This document shows, piece after piece, positions 16,220 to 24,136 of a stretch of DNA of 27,160 bases; positions within the stretch are counted from its first letter, which is position 1, and the number at the start of each line of letters is the position of its first letter. The DNA is from an uncultured Clostridia bacterium. Its GTDB lineage: Bacteria > Bacillota > Clostridia > Christensenellales > UBA1242. Location: NCBI GenBank assembly GCA_904397185.1, contig CAJFOL010000055.1:1-27160 (forward strand). The letters are read 5' to 3'. The translations under genes and the position numbers were made by a program. The notes under the pieces are model-generated. The model was not told the origin of the DNA and did not search any database. It was given only the letters and a program-made list of their open reading frames with translations.

Positions 16220-16741
16220 TTATTTGATTTTTAATGTAAATTGGTCGCTAATTGGCTCACTTCCAACCAAAATCTGCCCAGTTTCCGCACTGTTTTTCTC
16301 AACATCACCAACTACAACTCGAAAAGTTATCTCAAGTGGGCTATCGTGATTAAACAAATATGTCTTCGCACTAGCCTCTGAAAACTTTTCAAAACTCTCC
16401 TGTCCCTCCTGCCCTTTTGCAATTGCAATAAGGTTTGTGAGCGAATACCACTCGTCAAAATCATCAATTTCAAGGGTGAGTTTATTTTGATTTTCTTCCC
16501 AAAAGGTTATGTCACATATTTTGTCAAACTTAATCTGCACGTCAACATATTTGTCCTCTAGCCGAGAATCATTGTAAAAACTTACTCGCACACCATAATT
16601 TTCACTGCCCGCCGAAGTGATTTCACTGATTGATGCACACTTTAACTGTGTTGAATCTTCGCAGGCATAAAGCATTCCCGCCATCACAATCAAAATCACC
16701 GCCAAACACAAAAACCTCATAGCACTTGAAAACTTTGCCAT
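16220..16741 (-). CDS. Predicted lipoprotein of unknown function
   Basis: A 173-residue protein with a lipoprotein-type signal: basic start, hydrophobic residues 9-25 and a lipobox-like LYAC with Cys27 as the predicted lipid-modified residue (Tyr at -2 is unusual). The mature part looks beta-rich, in the manner of an immunoglobulin-like or DUF domain, with no catalytic motif. The start has an AAGGAG site. It lies between yraN (93 bases upstream) and the degenerate ATPase gene (about 85 bases downstream), which suggests one transcript. Confidence 0.75.
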   Translation of the reverse strand: MAKFSSAMRFLCLAVILIVMAGMLYACEDSTQLKCASISEITSAGSENYGVRVSFYNDSRLEDKYVDVQIKFDKICDITFWEENQNKLTLEIDDFDEWYSLTNLIAIAKGQEGQESFEKFSEASAKTYLFNHDSPLEITFRVVVGDVEKNSAETGQILVGSEPISDQFTLKIK

Positions 16742-16833
16742 AATATCTCCTTATAAAAGATATTATTGACAAAAATTTGAGATATAAACGGGGCGGACTT
16801 TAAAATTATTAAAACAAATGCTATTGATTTTTC

Positions 16834-17184
16834 TCATGCCCAAAAGGCATTTTCTATATGATTGATTTCATCGCCCAAAACTTCAATAACGTCAAATTGG
16901 CAACCCCGATATTTGCCTGCATATGCTTTCAAAAAACTTTCGGCAGTCTTGATTATCTTATGTTGCTTGACTTCATTTACTGCCTCGCTTGGTCTCCCAA
17001 ACTCTAAAGTCTGTCTCTGTTTGACTTCGACAAATATTAAAATTTTCTTTTTCATTGCAATGATATCAATCTCGCCCACCTTGTTTTTATAATTCTTTTC
17101 AAGTATCTTATATCTGTGTTTTTTAAGATATTCACAGGCTTTGATTTCACCTATATCACCCTTGATTTTGTTAAATTCTTTCAT
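16834..17184 (-). CDS. yraN: YraN/UPF0102 family nuclease-like protein
   Basis: A 116-residue protein with the restriction-endonuclease-like core of this family: KIKGDIGEIKACEYL at the start, GEIDII with Asp40, and FVEVKQR with Glu53 and Lys55, which form the expected metal-binding set. The physiological role of YraN is not established, although it resembles Holliday-junction-resolvase-type nucleases. It follows rbgA by 58 bases, the usual genomic neighbourhood in Firmicutes. Only a weak AGGTA ribosome site precedes the ATG. Confidence 0.9.
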   Translation of the reverse strand: MKEFNKIKGDIGEIKACEYLKKHRYKILEKNYKNKVGEIDIIAMKKKILIFVEVKQRQTLEFGRPSEAVNEVKQHKIIKTAESFLKAYAGKYRGCQFDVIEVLGDEINHIENAFWA

Positions 17185-17242
17185 TTTTTACCTATTTTGA
17201 ATATAAAAATGCTAAATTTTTATCATATTTTTGAAAAATTGA

Positions 17243-18058
17243 CTAATCTAGTGTTATTCTCCCTATCCGATTTTTTCGAAAATCATCTAAAATCGCTTGA
17301 GCGGTTCGTTCATAATCAAATTCGTCTTTACTTAAAATAAAGCCTCGTTTTTTTGCTATTGCATCAAGTGACAGGTCTTCGCCATAACGTTTTGTCAGCA
17401 AATCATGATAGCGAACGTCAGCCATCTTTAAAAATTCTTCTCCAAGTTCGACAATGTCTGCAACAACTTCGTCCTTGATGCTACCGATAAACAAAAGTTT
17501 TTTTGCCACATCTTGATTTTCAAGGTTTGGATAAAGAGTGCCTGGTGTGTCACAAAGTTCTATATTATCTCCTATTGATAGCCACTGAGTAGTTTTGGTG
17601 ACACCTGGTCTATTGCCTGTAACCGTTTTTGCTTTGCCACAAAGATTGTTTACAAGTGTACTTTTTCCAGAGTTTGGAATACCGACTACAACCGCTCGCA
17701 AAATTGGCCTTATACCCTTTGCAAGTGCTTTATCAATCTTCCCCTTCATAAGAGACAAAATTTTGTTTTTTATCATCTTGCTTGCACCTGTCATTGTGCT
17801 ATTTAAACAGATATAGTCTGTTGCTATGGTTTTGTAGTTTTTGGCTAGGGTTTTAACCCGTTCTTCATCTGCCAAATCCATCTTATTAAAAACATATAAA
17901 ATAGGTTTGTTTTGGGCAAGTTTGTTTAAACTTGGATTTATAGAAGAAATTGGTGCCCGACTATCAAGCACGTAGATGATTATATCTGTGCGAGCAAGTT
18001 GGCTTGATATCTCGCGTAATGCTTTCTTCATATGCCCTGGAAACCAATTTATCTTCAT
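17243..18058 (-). CDS. rbgA: RbgA (YlqF): circularly permuted GTPase for 50S assembly
   Basis: A late-stage large ribosomal subunit assembly GTPase. Motif order is permuted as expected: NKMD (G4, 58-61) comes before GIPNSGKST (G1, 126-134), PGVTKT (G2, 151-156) and DTPG (G3, 170-173). The start NWFPGHM is the family signature. The length of 271 residues is normal. A strong AAAGGAGG site precedes the ATG. In related genomes rplS usually lies between trmD and this gene. Here that place is taken by an AT-rich stretch and cloverleaf copy C. Confidence 0.95.
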   Translation of the reverse strand: MKINWFPGHMKKALREISSQLARTDIIIYVLDSRAPISSINPSLNKLAQNKPILYVFNKMDLADEERVKTLAKNYKTIATDYICLNSTMTGASKMIKNKILSLMKGKIDKALAKGIRPILRAVVVGIPNSGKSTLVNNLCGKAKTVTGNRPGVTKTTQWLSIGDNIELCDTPGTLYPNLENQDVAKKLLFIGSIKDEVVADIVELGEEFLKMADVRYHDLLTKRYGEDLSLDAIAKKRGFILSKDEFDYERTAQAILDDFRKNRIGRITLD

Positions 18059-18394
18059 ATCTCCTCCTTTATTTCTTGCTTTTTGTTTTTAATGATTTTT
18101 ATTTGATTTTTCTATAATTTTTAATATTTTTAGTGATTTTTCTTTGTTTTTTTGAATTTTTCATGATTTTTAGTAAATTTTTGTGTTTTTTTGTAAATTT
18201 ACGTAAATTTTTGATTTTTTGAGATTTTATGTTTTGTGGGTATTTTTTGGAAGGGTCAGGAAAGTGCAAGGCTTTTAGCCTTGCGATTTGTTTTTAAAAA
18301 ACAAATATAAAAATTTTAACTCTGTTAAAATTTTTACTTTCCTGCCCCTAAGCCCTCGTTTATCTATTTTTATCCGCAGATAAAACAAATCAAC
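18059..18394. other. 336-base intergenic region: T-rich tract plus cloverleaf C; no rplS
   Basis: The part at about 18070-18240 is almost pure T-rich sequence on the plus strand with repeated TGATTTTT-like words, so the rbgA leader on the minus strand would be A-rich. Cloverleaf copy C follows at 18252-18349. No reading frame resembling ribosomal protein L19 is present. Confidence 0.75.
18252..18349 (+). repeat. Cloverleaf element, copy C
   Basis: The outer stem is 18252-18265 with 18336-18349, including perfect CAGGAAAGT/ACTTTCCTG and one T/C mismatch at 18256/18345. Three arms follow: GCAAGGCT/AGCCTTGC (18266-18284), ATTTGTTTT-type AT arm (18286-18306), and AAAAATTTTAAC/GTTAAAATTTTT with loop TCT (18309-18335). 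Only three bases at the junction are unpaired. It lies 46 bases past the trmD stop. Confidence 0.82.
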
Positions 18395-19063
18395 CTATTT
18401 TTTATCAAGCAAATCTGGTCTAACCTGTCTCGTCCTCTCTTCTGACATTTGTCTTCTATACTTTTCAATCTCGGCATGATTGCCATTTAGCAAAACTTCA
18501 GGTACCTTATAACCTAAAAAATCTGCAGGACGTGTATACTGAGGATATTCGAGCCTGCCACTTGAGAAACTCTCTTCATTTAGGCTATCACTGCTTATCA
18601 CACCGTCAACAAATCTTGACAGGCAATCTATTATAACCATTGTAGGCAGTTCGCCACCTGTCAAAACATAATCGCCAATTGACAATTCAATTGGGTGAAA
18701 TATATCACACACCCTTTGGTCAATACCTTCATAGTGTCCACAGATAAAAATTAGGTGTTTTTCTTTTGAAAGGTCTTTTGCGATGCTGACGTTGTAAGTC
18801 TTTCCGCTAGGTGACGGCAAAACAATAACTGAGTTCTCAGTTTTTACACTCATCACTGCATCATAAATAGGTTGAACACTCATCAGCATTCCAGCCCCGC
18901 CACCAAAGGGATAATCATCGCACTTTTTATGTTTATCTTTAGAAAATGAACGGATGTCAATGATATTTATTTCTAGCAGTCCGTTATCTTTTGCCCTTTT
19001 TATAATGCTTGAGTCGAGATAGGAAAAACTTTCTGGGAAAAGTGTCAAAATGTCTATTTTCAT
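18395..19063 (-). CDS. trmD: TrmD: tRNA (guanine-37-N1)-methyltransferase
   Basis: Methylates G37 of tRNAs using S-adenosylmethionine and so prevents frameshifting. SPOUT trefoil-knot motifs are clear: DYPFGGGAGMLM, CGHYEGIDQRV and SIGDYVLTGGELP, followed by PQYTRP and the tail EERTRQVRPDLL. The length of 222 residues is slightly below the usual 230-250. Its ATG overlaps the rimM stop by 4 bases (19060-19063), indicating translational coupling. Confidence 0.96.
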   Translation of the reverse strand: MKIDILTLFPESFSYLDSSIIKRAKDNGLLEINIIDIRSFSKDKHKKCDDYPFGGGAGMLMSVQPIYDAVMSVKTENSVIVLPSPSGKTYNVSIAKDLSKEKHLIFICGHYEGIDQRVCDIFHPIELSIGDYVLTGGELPTMVIIDCLSRFVDGVISSDSLNEESFSSGRLEYPQYTRPADFLGYKVPEVLLNGNHAEIEKYRRQMSEERTRQVRPDLLDKK

Positions 19064-19545
19064 ACCAAGACCTCTTTGATTTTCTCGCTATCTGCCACCA
19101 ATTTGTCTCCATCTCTATAAAAGACGTCCTCAACATATGGTGCCTGGTATCTTCGTCCCTCTCGTTCTAAGACAAAAATGTCGCATGAGCCGTAATTGAT
19201 GATATCTAAAATTTGCCCGACAAGATCGCCTTTATCATCGTATATAACCATGCCGATAAGGTCATCAACTAAAAAATCATCTTGCTCTTTTGCCTCTTCC
19301 AAGAGTTGTTTGTCAATTTTTACCGATTTATCACGCAAATTCTCGGCATCATTTCTTGTGTTGATACCCTTAAACTTTATATATAAAAAATCTTGTCGAA
19401 GAGATATCGATTCAATCTCAAGTTCTTTTTCTCCGACAACTGCACTTTTGATATATTTAAAAACAGCAAGGACATTTGTAGAAGGCAAAGCCTTGACTTC
19501 GCCTTTTATTCCTTGCGGTTTTAAAATTTTTGCTATTTCAATCAC
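19060..19545 (-). CDS. rimM: RimM: 16S rRNA processing / 30S maturation factor
   Basis: Helps maturation of the 30S head by binding ribosomal protein S19. The start IEIAKILKPQGIKGEVK is the family signature, and the C-terminal PRC-barrel region contains DLVGQILDIINYGSCDIFVLE and the final APYVEDVF. The start codon is GTG at 19545 with GGAGA upstream. The gene begins 2 bases after the khpA stop and overlaps trmD by 4 bases. Confidence 0.94.
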   Translation of the reverse strand: MIEIAKILKPQGIKGEVKALPSTNVLAVFKYIKSAVVGEKELEIESISLRQDFLYIKFKGINTRNDAENLRDKSVKIDKQLLEEAKEQDDFLVDDLIGMVIYDDKGDLVGQILDIINYGSCDIFVLEREGRRYQAPYVEDVFYRDGDKLVADSEKIKEVLV

Positions 19546-19547
19546 TG

Positions 19548-19778
19548 TTATTCTCCAACTTTAACAACGACTTTTTTGTGTTGTCTTGAAGAAATTGAAT
19601 TTACGATTGCTCGGATGCTTGAAACGACCTTTCCAGCCTTGCCTATTACCCTGCCCATATCGTCAGGGGCAACATTGACATGGATAACAGTTACACCATT
19701 ATCTTCCTCTTCTGTCACGTTTACACTGTCGGTATCAACAACTAGGTTTTTAACTATATATTCTACTAGTTCTTTCAT
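19548..19778 (-). CDS. khpA: KhpA: KH-domain RNA-binding protein (YlqC)
   Basis: A 76-residue single KH domain with the RNA-binding GxxG loop in RVIGKAGKVV. KhpA binds many transcripts, often with KhpB, and affects cell-wall growth in Firmicutes. An AAGGAG site is present. It lies between rpsP and rimM, the standard order. Confidence 0.94.
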   Translation of the reverse strand: MKELVEYIVKNLVVDTDSVNVTEEEDNGVTVIHVNVAPDDMGRVIGKAGKVVSSIRAIVNSISSRQHKKVVVKVGE

Positions 19779-19844
19779 TTCTTCTCCTTTTCTGCCATAT
19801 AAATTTACGGCAATAGTTGTCTTTCAAATATGTCTAACTAAAGA

Positions 19845-20096
19845 CTATTTTTTCTCAATAATGCCACTCTTTACAAGAATTTGTTTTGCTGTGTCAGTTG
19901 GAGTTGCACCGTTTTTGAGCCATTTTGTAGCCTTTTCAGTATCAATTTTGATAGTTGCTGGGTCGGTAAGAGGGTTATATGTTCCGAGAATGTCGATGAA
20001 CTTTCCATCTCTTGGAGCCCTTGAGTCTGCTACGATAACTCTGTAGAAAGGTGATTTCTTGTCTCCCATTCTTGTAAGTCTAATTTTAACTGCCAT
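19845..20096 (-). CDS. rpsP: Ribosomal protein bS16
   Basis: An 83-residue small-subunit protein with the typical start KIRLTRMGDKKSPFYRVIVA and the middle DILGTYNPL. A strong AAAGGAGG site precedes the ATG. It is the fixed neighbour of ffh and khpA. Confidence 0.97.
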   Translation of the reverse strand: MAVKIRLTRMGDKKSPFYRVIVADSRAPRDGKFIDILGTYNPLTDPATIKIDTEKATKWLKNGATPTDTAKQILVKSGIIEKK

Positions 20097-20116
20097 TTTT
20101 TCCTCCTTTAAAAATT

Positions 20117-20147
20117 TATATCTTGACGTCTTTACAGACGGGATATA
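20117..20147 (-). other. Structured spacer hairpin between ffh and rpsP
   Basis: In the 51-base gap, TATATC (20117-20122) pairs with GATATA (20142-20147), enclosing CGTCT/AGACG (20127-20131 with 20136-20140). On the transcribed minus strand the loop is GTAA, a GNRA tetraloop. There is no T run, so it is more likely an RNA stability or processing element than a terminator. Confidence 0.5.
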
Positions 20148-21458
20148 CTAGAACATTTTTCTAAATTTTCCGCTTTTCATTTGTTTCATAAGTTCTTTGG
20201 TCTGTTCAAATTGTTTTATCAGTTGGTTGACCTGCTGAACAGAGGTTCCACTGCCCTTTGCTATTCGCTGTCTACGAGATGCTTTGATAATATCGGGATT
20301 TCTTCGCTCCTCTGGTGTCATCGATTGAATAATCGCCTTATTGACCACAATTTGATGTTCATCAATGTCAAGGTTTTTAACCTTTCCGCCAAGTCCTGGT
20401 ATCATAGATAGAAGGTCTTTTATGTTGCCCATTTTCTTCACACTTTCAATTTGGGCAAGATAATCTTCAAAGGTAAAAGAATTTTCTTTGAATTTCTTTT
20501 CAAGTTCCTTTGCCTGCTCTTCGCTGACAGCCTCCTGCGCTTTTTCTATCAGTGAAAGCACATCTCCCATGCCAAGTATTCGACTGGCAATACGGTCTGG
20601 ATAGAATGGTTCAATATCGCCAATCTTTTCGCCTACCCCTGTAAACTTGATAGGCTTTCCTGTGATAGCCTTGATAGATAATGCACCACCACCTCTCGTA
20701 TCGCCATCAAGTTTGGTCATGATAACACCAGTTATATCAAGGTCGCTATTGAATTTTTCGGCAACAGTAACTGCATCCTGACCTGTCATCGCATCAACAA
20801 CAAGTAAGATTTCAGTCGGAGAAACCTCTTTTTTGATGTTTTTAAGTTCATCCATCAACTCTTCGTTAATATGAAGTCTACCTGCGGTATCAATAATCAC
20901 AGTATCAAGTCCCTGTTTCTTTGCATGTTCGACTGCCTGCTTTGCTGTTTTGACTGGGTTTTGTGTTCCCCTTTCAAAAACTTCAACATTTGCCTGTTTA
21001 CCAACAACTTGAAGTTGATTGATAGCGGCAGGTCTATAGATGTCACAGGCGACAAGCAGTGGTTTTTTGCCAGATTTTTTGAGATATGCACCAAGTTTCG
21101 CACACATCGTTGTTTTGCCCGCCCCCTGAAGTCCGCACATCATGATTATAGTCGGTGGATTTGGTGAAACTGCAAGTTTTTGATTGTTTGATGACATCAA
21201 AGCGGTAAGTTCATCCCGTACAATCTTAATAACTTGTTGTGCTGGAGTCAAACTTTTAAGCACTTCATCGCCCACTGCCTTTTCTGAAACCTTTTTGACA
21301 AAATCTTTGGCAACCATATAGTTAACATCGGCCTCAAGCAGTGCAATACGGACCTCTCTCATAGCCTCCTTGATTTCAAGTTCGGTAAGCCTCCCCCGTT
21401 TAGTCAATTTGGAAAAGATATGGTTAAACTTTTCGGATAATGATGAAAAAAGTGCCAT
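20148..21458 (-). CDS. ffh: Ffh: signal recognition particle GTPase
   Basis: SRP54-type GTPase that, with 4.5S/scRNA, brings nascent membrane and secreted proteins to FtsY. N domain (about 1-90), G domain with GLQGAGKTT (about 109-117), DTAGR and TKLDGD, and C-terminal M domain with GTSVQQVNQLIKQFEQ followed by a short Met/Lys tail. The length of 436 residues is at the short end because the Met-rich C-terminal extension is brief. An AAGGAG site precedes the ATG. It follows ylxM by 10 bases. Confidence 0.97.
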   Translation of the reverse strand: MALFSSLSEKFNHIFSKLTKRGRLTELEIKEAMREVRIALLEADVNYMVAKDFVKKVSEKAVGDEVLKSLTPAQQVIKIVRDELTALMSSNNQKLAVSPNPPTIIMMCGLQGAGKTTMCAKLGAYLKKSGKKPLLVACDIYRPAAINQLQVVGKQANVEVFERGTQNPVKTAKQAVEHAKKQGLDTVIIDTAGRLHINEELMDELKNIKKEVSPTEILLVVDAMTGQDAVTVAEKFNSDLDITGVIMTKLDGDTRGGGALSIKAITGKPIKFTGVGEKIGDIEPFYPDRIASRILGMGDVLSLIEKAQEAVSEEQAKELEKKFKENSFTFEDYLAQIESVKKMGNIKDLLSMIPGLGGKVKNLDIDEHQIVVNKAIIQSMTPEERRNPDIIKASRRQRIAKGSGTSVQQVNQLIKQFEQTKELMKQMKSGKFRKMF

Positions 21459-21468
21459 TGTTTCTCCT

Positions 21469-21750
21469 TTATTTTTTTGAAAGTTGTTCTTTCAATAACA
21501 TAATCTCTTTTTCGTAACCTTCTACCCTTTTTAAAAAGCCAAGTTCCTCTTCCATCGCAAAGAGTTTCTCTTCGCCCTTAGTCAGACTATCCTTGACCGC
21601 CTGTCTTGAAATACCAAGGTTTTGAGCAATCTCGCTCAATGTCAAATCGTCATTTAGAGAATATGATAAAATCTCTTGCTGACCTTTGCTGAGCAGTTTG
21701 CCGTATAGGTCTAAAAGTTTACATAGAATTACATTTTCTTCAACTTTCAT
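21469..21750 (-). CDS. ylxM: YlxM: helix-turn-helix SRP-associated protein
   Basis: A 93-residue protein with a sigma-region-4-like helix-turn-helix (LSEIAQNLGISRQAVKDSL) and a C-terminal coiled coil. In Gram-positives YlxM modulates SRP GTPase activity and is encoded before ffh. It is the first gene of this operon. The start has a GGTG site that forms one arm of a near-perfect inverted repeat reaching back to the -10 box. Confidence 0.93.
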   Translation of the reverse strand: MKVEENVILCKLLDLYGKLLSKGQQEILSYSLNDDLTLSEIAQNLGISRQAVKDSLTKGEEKLFAMEEELGFLKRVEGYEKEIMLLKEQLSKK

Positions 21751-21753
21751 ATG

Positions 21754-21787
21754 TCACCTTGTAAAGCAAATTTACTTTACAGGGTGA
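21754..21787. promoter_or_regulatory. Inverted repeat over the transcription start and ribosome site of ylxM
   Basis: CACCTTGTAAAG (21755-21766) and CTTTACAGGGTG (21775-21786) are 12-base inverted repeats with one mismatch, extended by one further pair (21754/21787). One side touches the -10 box and the other contains the ylxM ribosome site. It could be an operator, or a leader hairpin if transcription starts early enough. Confidence 0.6.
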
Positions 21788-21815
21788 TTATATCATATAG
21801 CCACACAAAAATCAA
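21787..21815 (-). promoter_or_regulatory. Promoter of the ylxM-ffh-rpsP-khpA-rimM-trmD operon
   Basis: Minus-strand -35 TTGATT (21815-21810), a 17-base spacer and an extended -10 TGATATAAT (TATAAT at 21792-21787). Confidence 0.8.
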
Positions 21816-21863
21816 GTGTTTTTCAATAATTTTAATGCTTAAAATAAAAAAACATAATATTTA

Positions 21864-21900
21864 AAATAAAAAATATCTCTGCTAAAAACTACAGAGATAT
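21864..21900 (-). terminator. Rho-independent terminator after the InlB/LRR-like gene
   Basis: Minus-strand 9-bp stem ATATCTCTG/CAGAGATAT (21900-21892 with 21881-21873) followed by a T-rich run, 32 bases past the stop at 21932. Confidence 0.75.
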
Positions 21901-21931
21901 AATTTAACTTAAAACCTAAAACAATTTGTTC

Positions 21932-22834
21932 CTATGCGGCAAGCAAACTTTCGGTCGCCTCGCCCTCTTCCACACTTGGTGTGTCAATTAAGACGTTGCC
22001 ATTTTTATCTACAAGGTCGCCGTCTACGACTTCATAGTATAGATTTGTTGAAGGCACGAACACACTTGTTATATTGTCACAGCCCGAAAAAGCATTGTCT
22101 GCAATATAAATAATCTTATCATTTAGTCGGACACTTTGCACACTATCAAGATTTGCAAAGGCACCGCCTGCAATCTTATAGACTTGATAGTTTGCATTTG
22201 AGTCCATAATAACTTGAGGTATTTCCAAAGTCTCGTCTGAAAAATCTTCTACTCCCGTTGCAACTGCAAGGTGAGCCTCTTCATATAAGGTATATTGTAT
22301 ATTTCTATATACAGTTGTATCAATAGTCAAATTGAAAAGTGCATAGTAGTTTGACTCATCGTCCAGGCTTATTGTAAGGTTAACGTCTTCACTTACAACA
22401 ATACTTCCATAAAGTCCATCCTTTGCCCAACCAAGAAAGGTCGCATTTCCTTTTGTGTGAGCGGTCGCAGTAAGAGAATTGCTCTCCTCTGAGACAACCA
22501 TTGTTATGGCACCTAGATTATCATTGTTGACCTTAACGTTTTTGATAGTGTTGTCCTCATCTTTATTAAAAACAAAGAAATATAAGCATAGGGCTATACC
22601 AACAAGCACAACAAGTACAACAAAACCAATCAAAAAATACTTACCAAATGAAGATTTTTTCTTTTCGCCATAATCATAATTGTAGTCCTCATCTTCTTGT
22701 TTTTTCTCTTTTTTCTTCATTTTCTTGCTAGCCTTGTCATCTTCTCGGAACTTTGCTATTGCCTTGTCAATCTCTTCCTTATTGTAAACATACCCTTCGT
22801 CAGGATTGCTGCCTGGCTTTACCTCTTCCGCCAT
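21932..22834 (-). CDS. Single-pass membrane protein with InlB-repeat-like and LRR_5-like regions
   Basis: A 300-residue protein with no recognised enzyme motif. The cytoplasmic N-terminus (1-63) is charged and Lys/Glu-rich, one membrane helix spans about 66-88, and the rest should be outside. The outer part has a segment like a divergent InlB B-repeat (LTATAHTKGNATFLGWAKDG, about 121-140) and a BspA-type leucine-rich repeat (IAGGAFANLDSVQSVRLND, then IADNAFSGCDNITSVFVP, about 221-261). Such modules mediate surface contact. The ending VEEGEATESLLAA is acidic with no sortase motif. The start has a GGAGG site and a near-ideal promoter. The gene is a single-gene unit between ylxM and hemW. Confidence 0.82.
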   Translation of the reverse strand: MAEEVKPGSNPDEGYVYNKEEIDKAIAKFREDDKASKKMKKKEKKQEDEDYNYDYGEKKKSSFGKYFLIGFVVLVVLVGIALCLYFFVFNKDEDNTIKNVKVNNDNLGAITMVVSEESNSLTATAHTKGNATFLGWAKDGLYGSIVVSEDVNLTISLDDESNYYALFNLTIDTTVYRNIQYTLYEEAHLAVATGVEDFSDETLEIPQVIMDSNANYQVYKIAGGAFANLDSVQSVRLNDKIIYIADNAFSGCDNITSVFVPSTNLYYEVVDGDLVDKNGNVLIDTPSVEEGEATESLLAA

Positions 22835-22919
22835 AATACCTCCCTAAAATTTTAGGTTTTTATAAAAAATACCCTTAATTCTTGATAAATTTTATATTTA
22901 TCTTATTAATTATAAGCAA

Positions 22920-22948
22920 ATTATACTATAAATTGAAGATATTGTCAA
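22920..22948 (-). promoter_or_regulatory. Perfect-consensus sigma-A promoter of the InlB/LRR-like gene
   Basis: Minus-strand TTGACA (22948-22943), a 17-base spacer and TATAAT (22925-22920). Both hexamers match the consensus exactly, so high expression is expected unless the gene is repressed. Confidence 0.85.
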
Positions 22949-22977
22949 TATTAAACCATCTTAATTTAAATCATTTT

Positions 22978-24114
22978 TTACTCGTTTAACAGTTTTACTA
23001 TCACATAATTGCTCACACCATAATACTGTGGATTCAAATAAATTCTATTATTTTTTTGAAAAATTATGTTTTTTGCTAAAAAATCATGATAATTTTGATT
23101 GTTTTCAATAATGTAACCTAATTTTTCTAAATATTTTATATCCACACCGAGTTCGCACCGAAGCCCTAGCATTATATGCTCTTCAATAAGTTGCTTTTTG
23201 TTTAAAGTCTCTTGCAAGGCAAGTTTACCCTGATAATAACCCTGAAAAGTATTCGAGTTTGCCCAACGCCCGTCATACACATATGAGTGAGCAGACAAGC
23301 CAAAACCGACATAACTTTCCCCACTCCAATATTTTAGATTATGTCTGCTTTCATAACCATATTTTGCAAAATTTGATATTTCATACTGCAAAAAGCCATT
23401 TTTTTGCAAAAATTTTGATGTTTTTTGATAAATATCCACACATTCGTCATCGTCAGGAAGTACAAAAGGATGATTTTTTACAAGTTTGGCAAGTGGAGTA
23501 TTATCTTCAACTTGCAACATATATGACGAGATATGTTTGACTCCTATTTCAATCACCTTCGATAAATCTTCAATAAATTCATCGCCATCTTGTTTTGGCA
23601 GTCCTATCAAGAAGTCGCAACTGACATTATCAAAATATTTTGTCGCTAACCTTAGCGAATCTAGTGCCTGCTTTGAAGTATGAAGTCTGCCAATAGACTT
23701 CAACTGCTCATCTCTTAGCGACTGCACTCCTATTGACAGCCTATTTATGCCTAATTCCTTATAAAATTTAAGTTTTTCCTCGGTCAGCGAATTTGGATTG
23801 CACTCAATGGTAATCTCGCTATTTTCACTAAGTGTAAATTTATCTTTAACTGCATCTAAAATCCCTTTAAGTTCGCCTCTCGCAAGCAAACTTGGTGTTC
23901 CGCCACCTATGTAAATTGTGTCTATTTTTTGTAAATTTTCGTTTTTTTCTATATAATTTTCACTTTTTTCGAGTTTTTTATAGTCAAAATTGTCAATTTC
24001 ATCCTTTAAGGCTGACAAATACCTATCTTTTTCTTTTAAGTCACAAAAAGAAGAAAATGCACAGTATATGCACTTTCTTTCACAAAATGGAACGTGAATA
24101 TAGACTCCTAACAT
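22978..24114 (-). CDS. hemW: HemW-like radical SAM protein
   Basis: A 378-residue radical SAM protein. The [4Fe-4S] cluster motif CERKCIYC places Cys11, Cys15 and Cys18 as ligands. IYIGGGTPSLL and the SAM-binding region follow, and the HemW-type signature RHNLKYW...VGFGLSAHS lies in the last third. HemW members bind heme and act as heme chaperones. They are often misannotated as oxygen-independent coproporphyrinogen oxidase (HemN). Members beside lepA are HemW by convention, as here. Cloverleaf copy D lies between lepA and this gene. Confidence 0.92.
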   Translation of the reverse strand: MLGVYIHVPFCERKCIYCAFSSFCDLKEKDRYLSALKDEIDNFDYKKLEKSENYIEKNENLQKIDTIYIGGGTPSLLARGELKGILDAVKDKFTLSENSEITIECNPNSLTEEKLKFYKELGINRLSIGVQSLRDEQLKSIGRLHTSKQALDSLRLATKYFDNVSCDFLIGLPKQDGDEFIEDLSKVIEIGVKHISSYMLQVEDNTPLAKLVKNHPFVLPDDDECVDIYQKTSKFLQKNGFLQYEISNFAKYGYESRHNLKYWSGESYVGFGLSAHSYVYDGRWANSNTFQGYYQGKLALQETLNKKQLIEEHIMLGLRCELGVDIKYLEKLGYIIENNQNYHDFLAKNIIFQKNNRIYLNPQYYGVSNYVIVKLLNE

Positions 24115-24136
24115 ATCTTTCCTCTTTTATAAAGTT

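Noticed and set aside
18059..18394. Decayed rplS between trmD and rbgA
   Set aside because: No frame or fragment resembling L19 was found; the tract is T-rich and repetitive.
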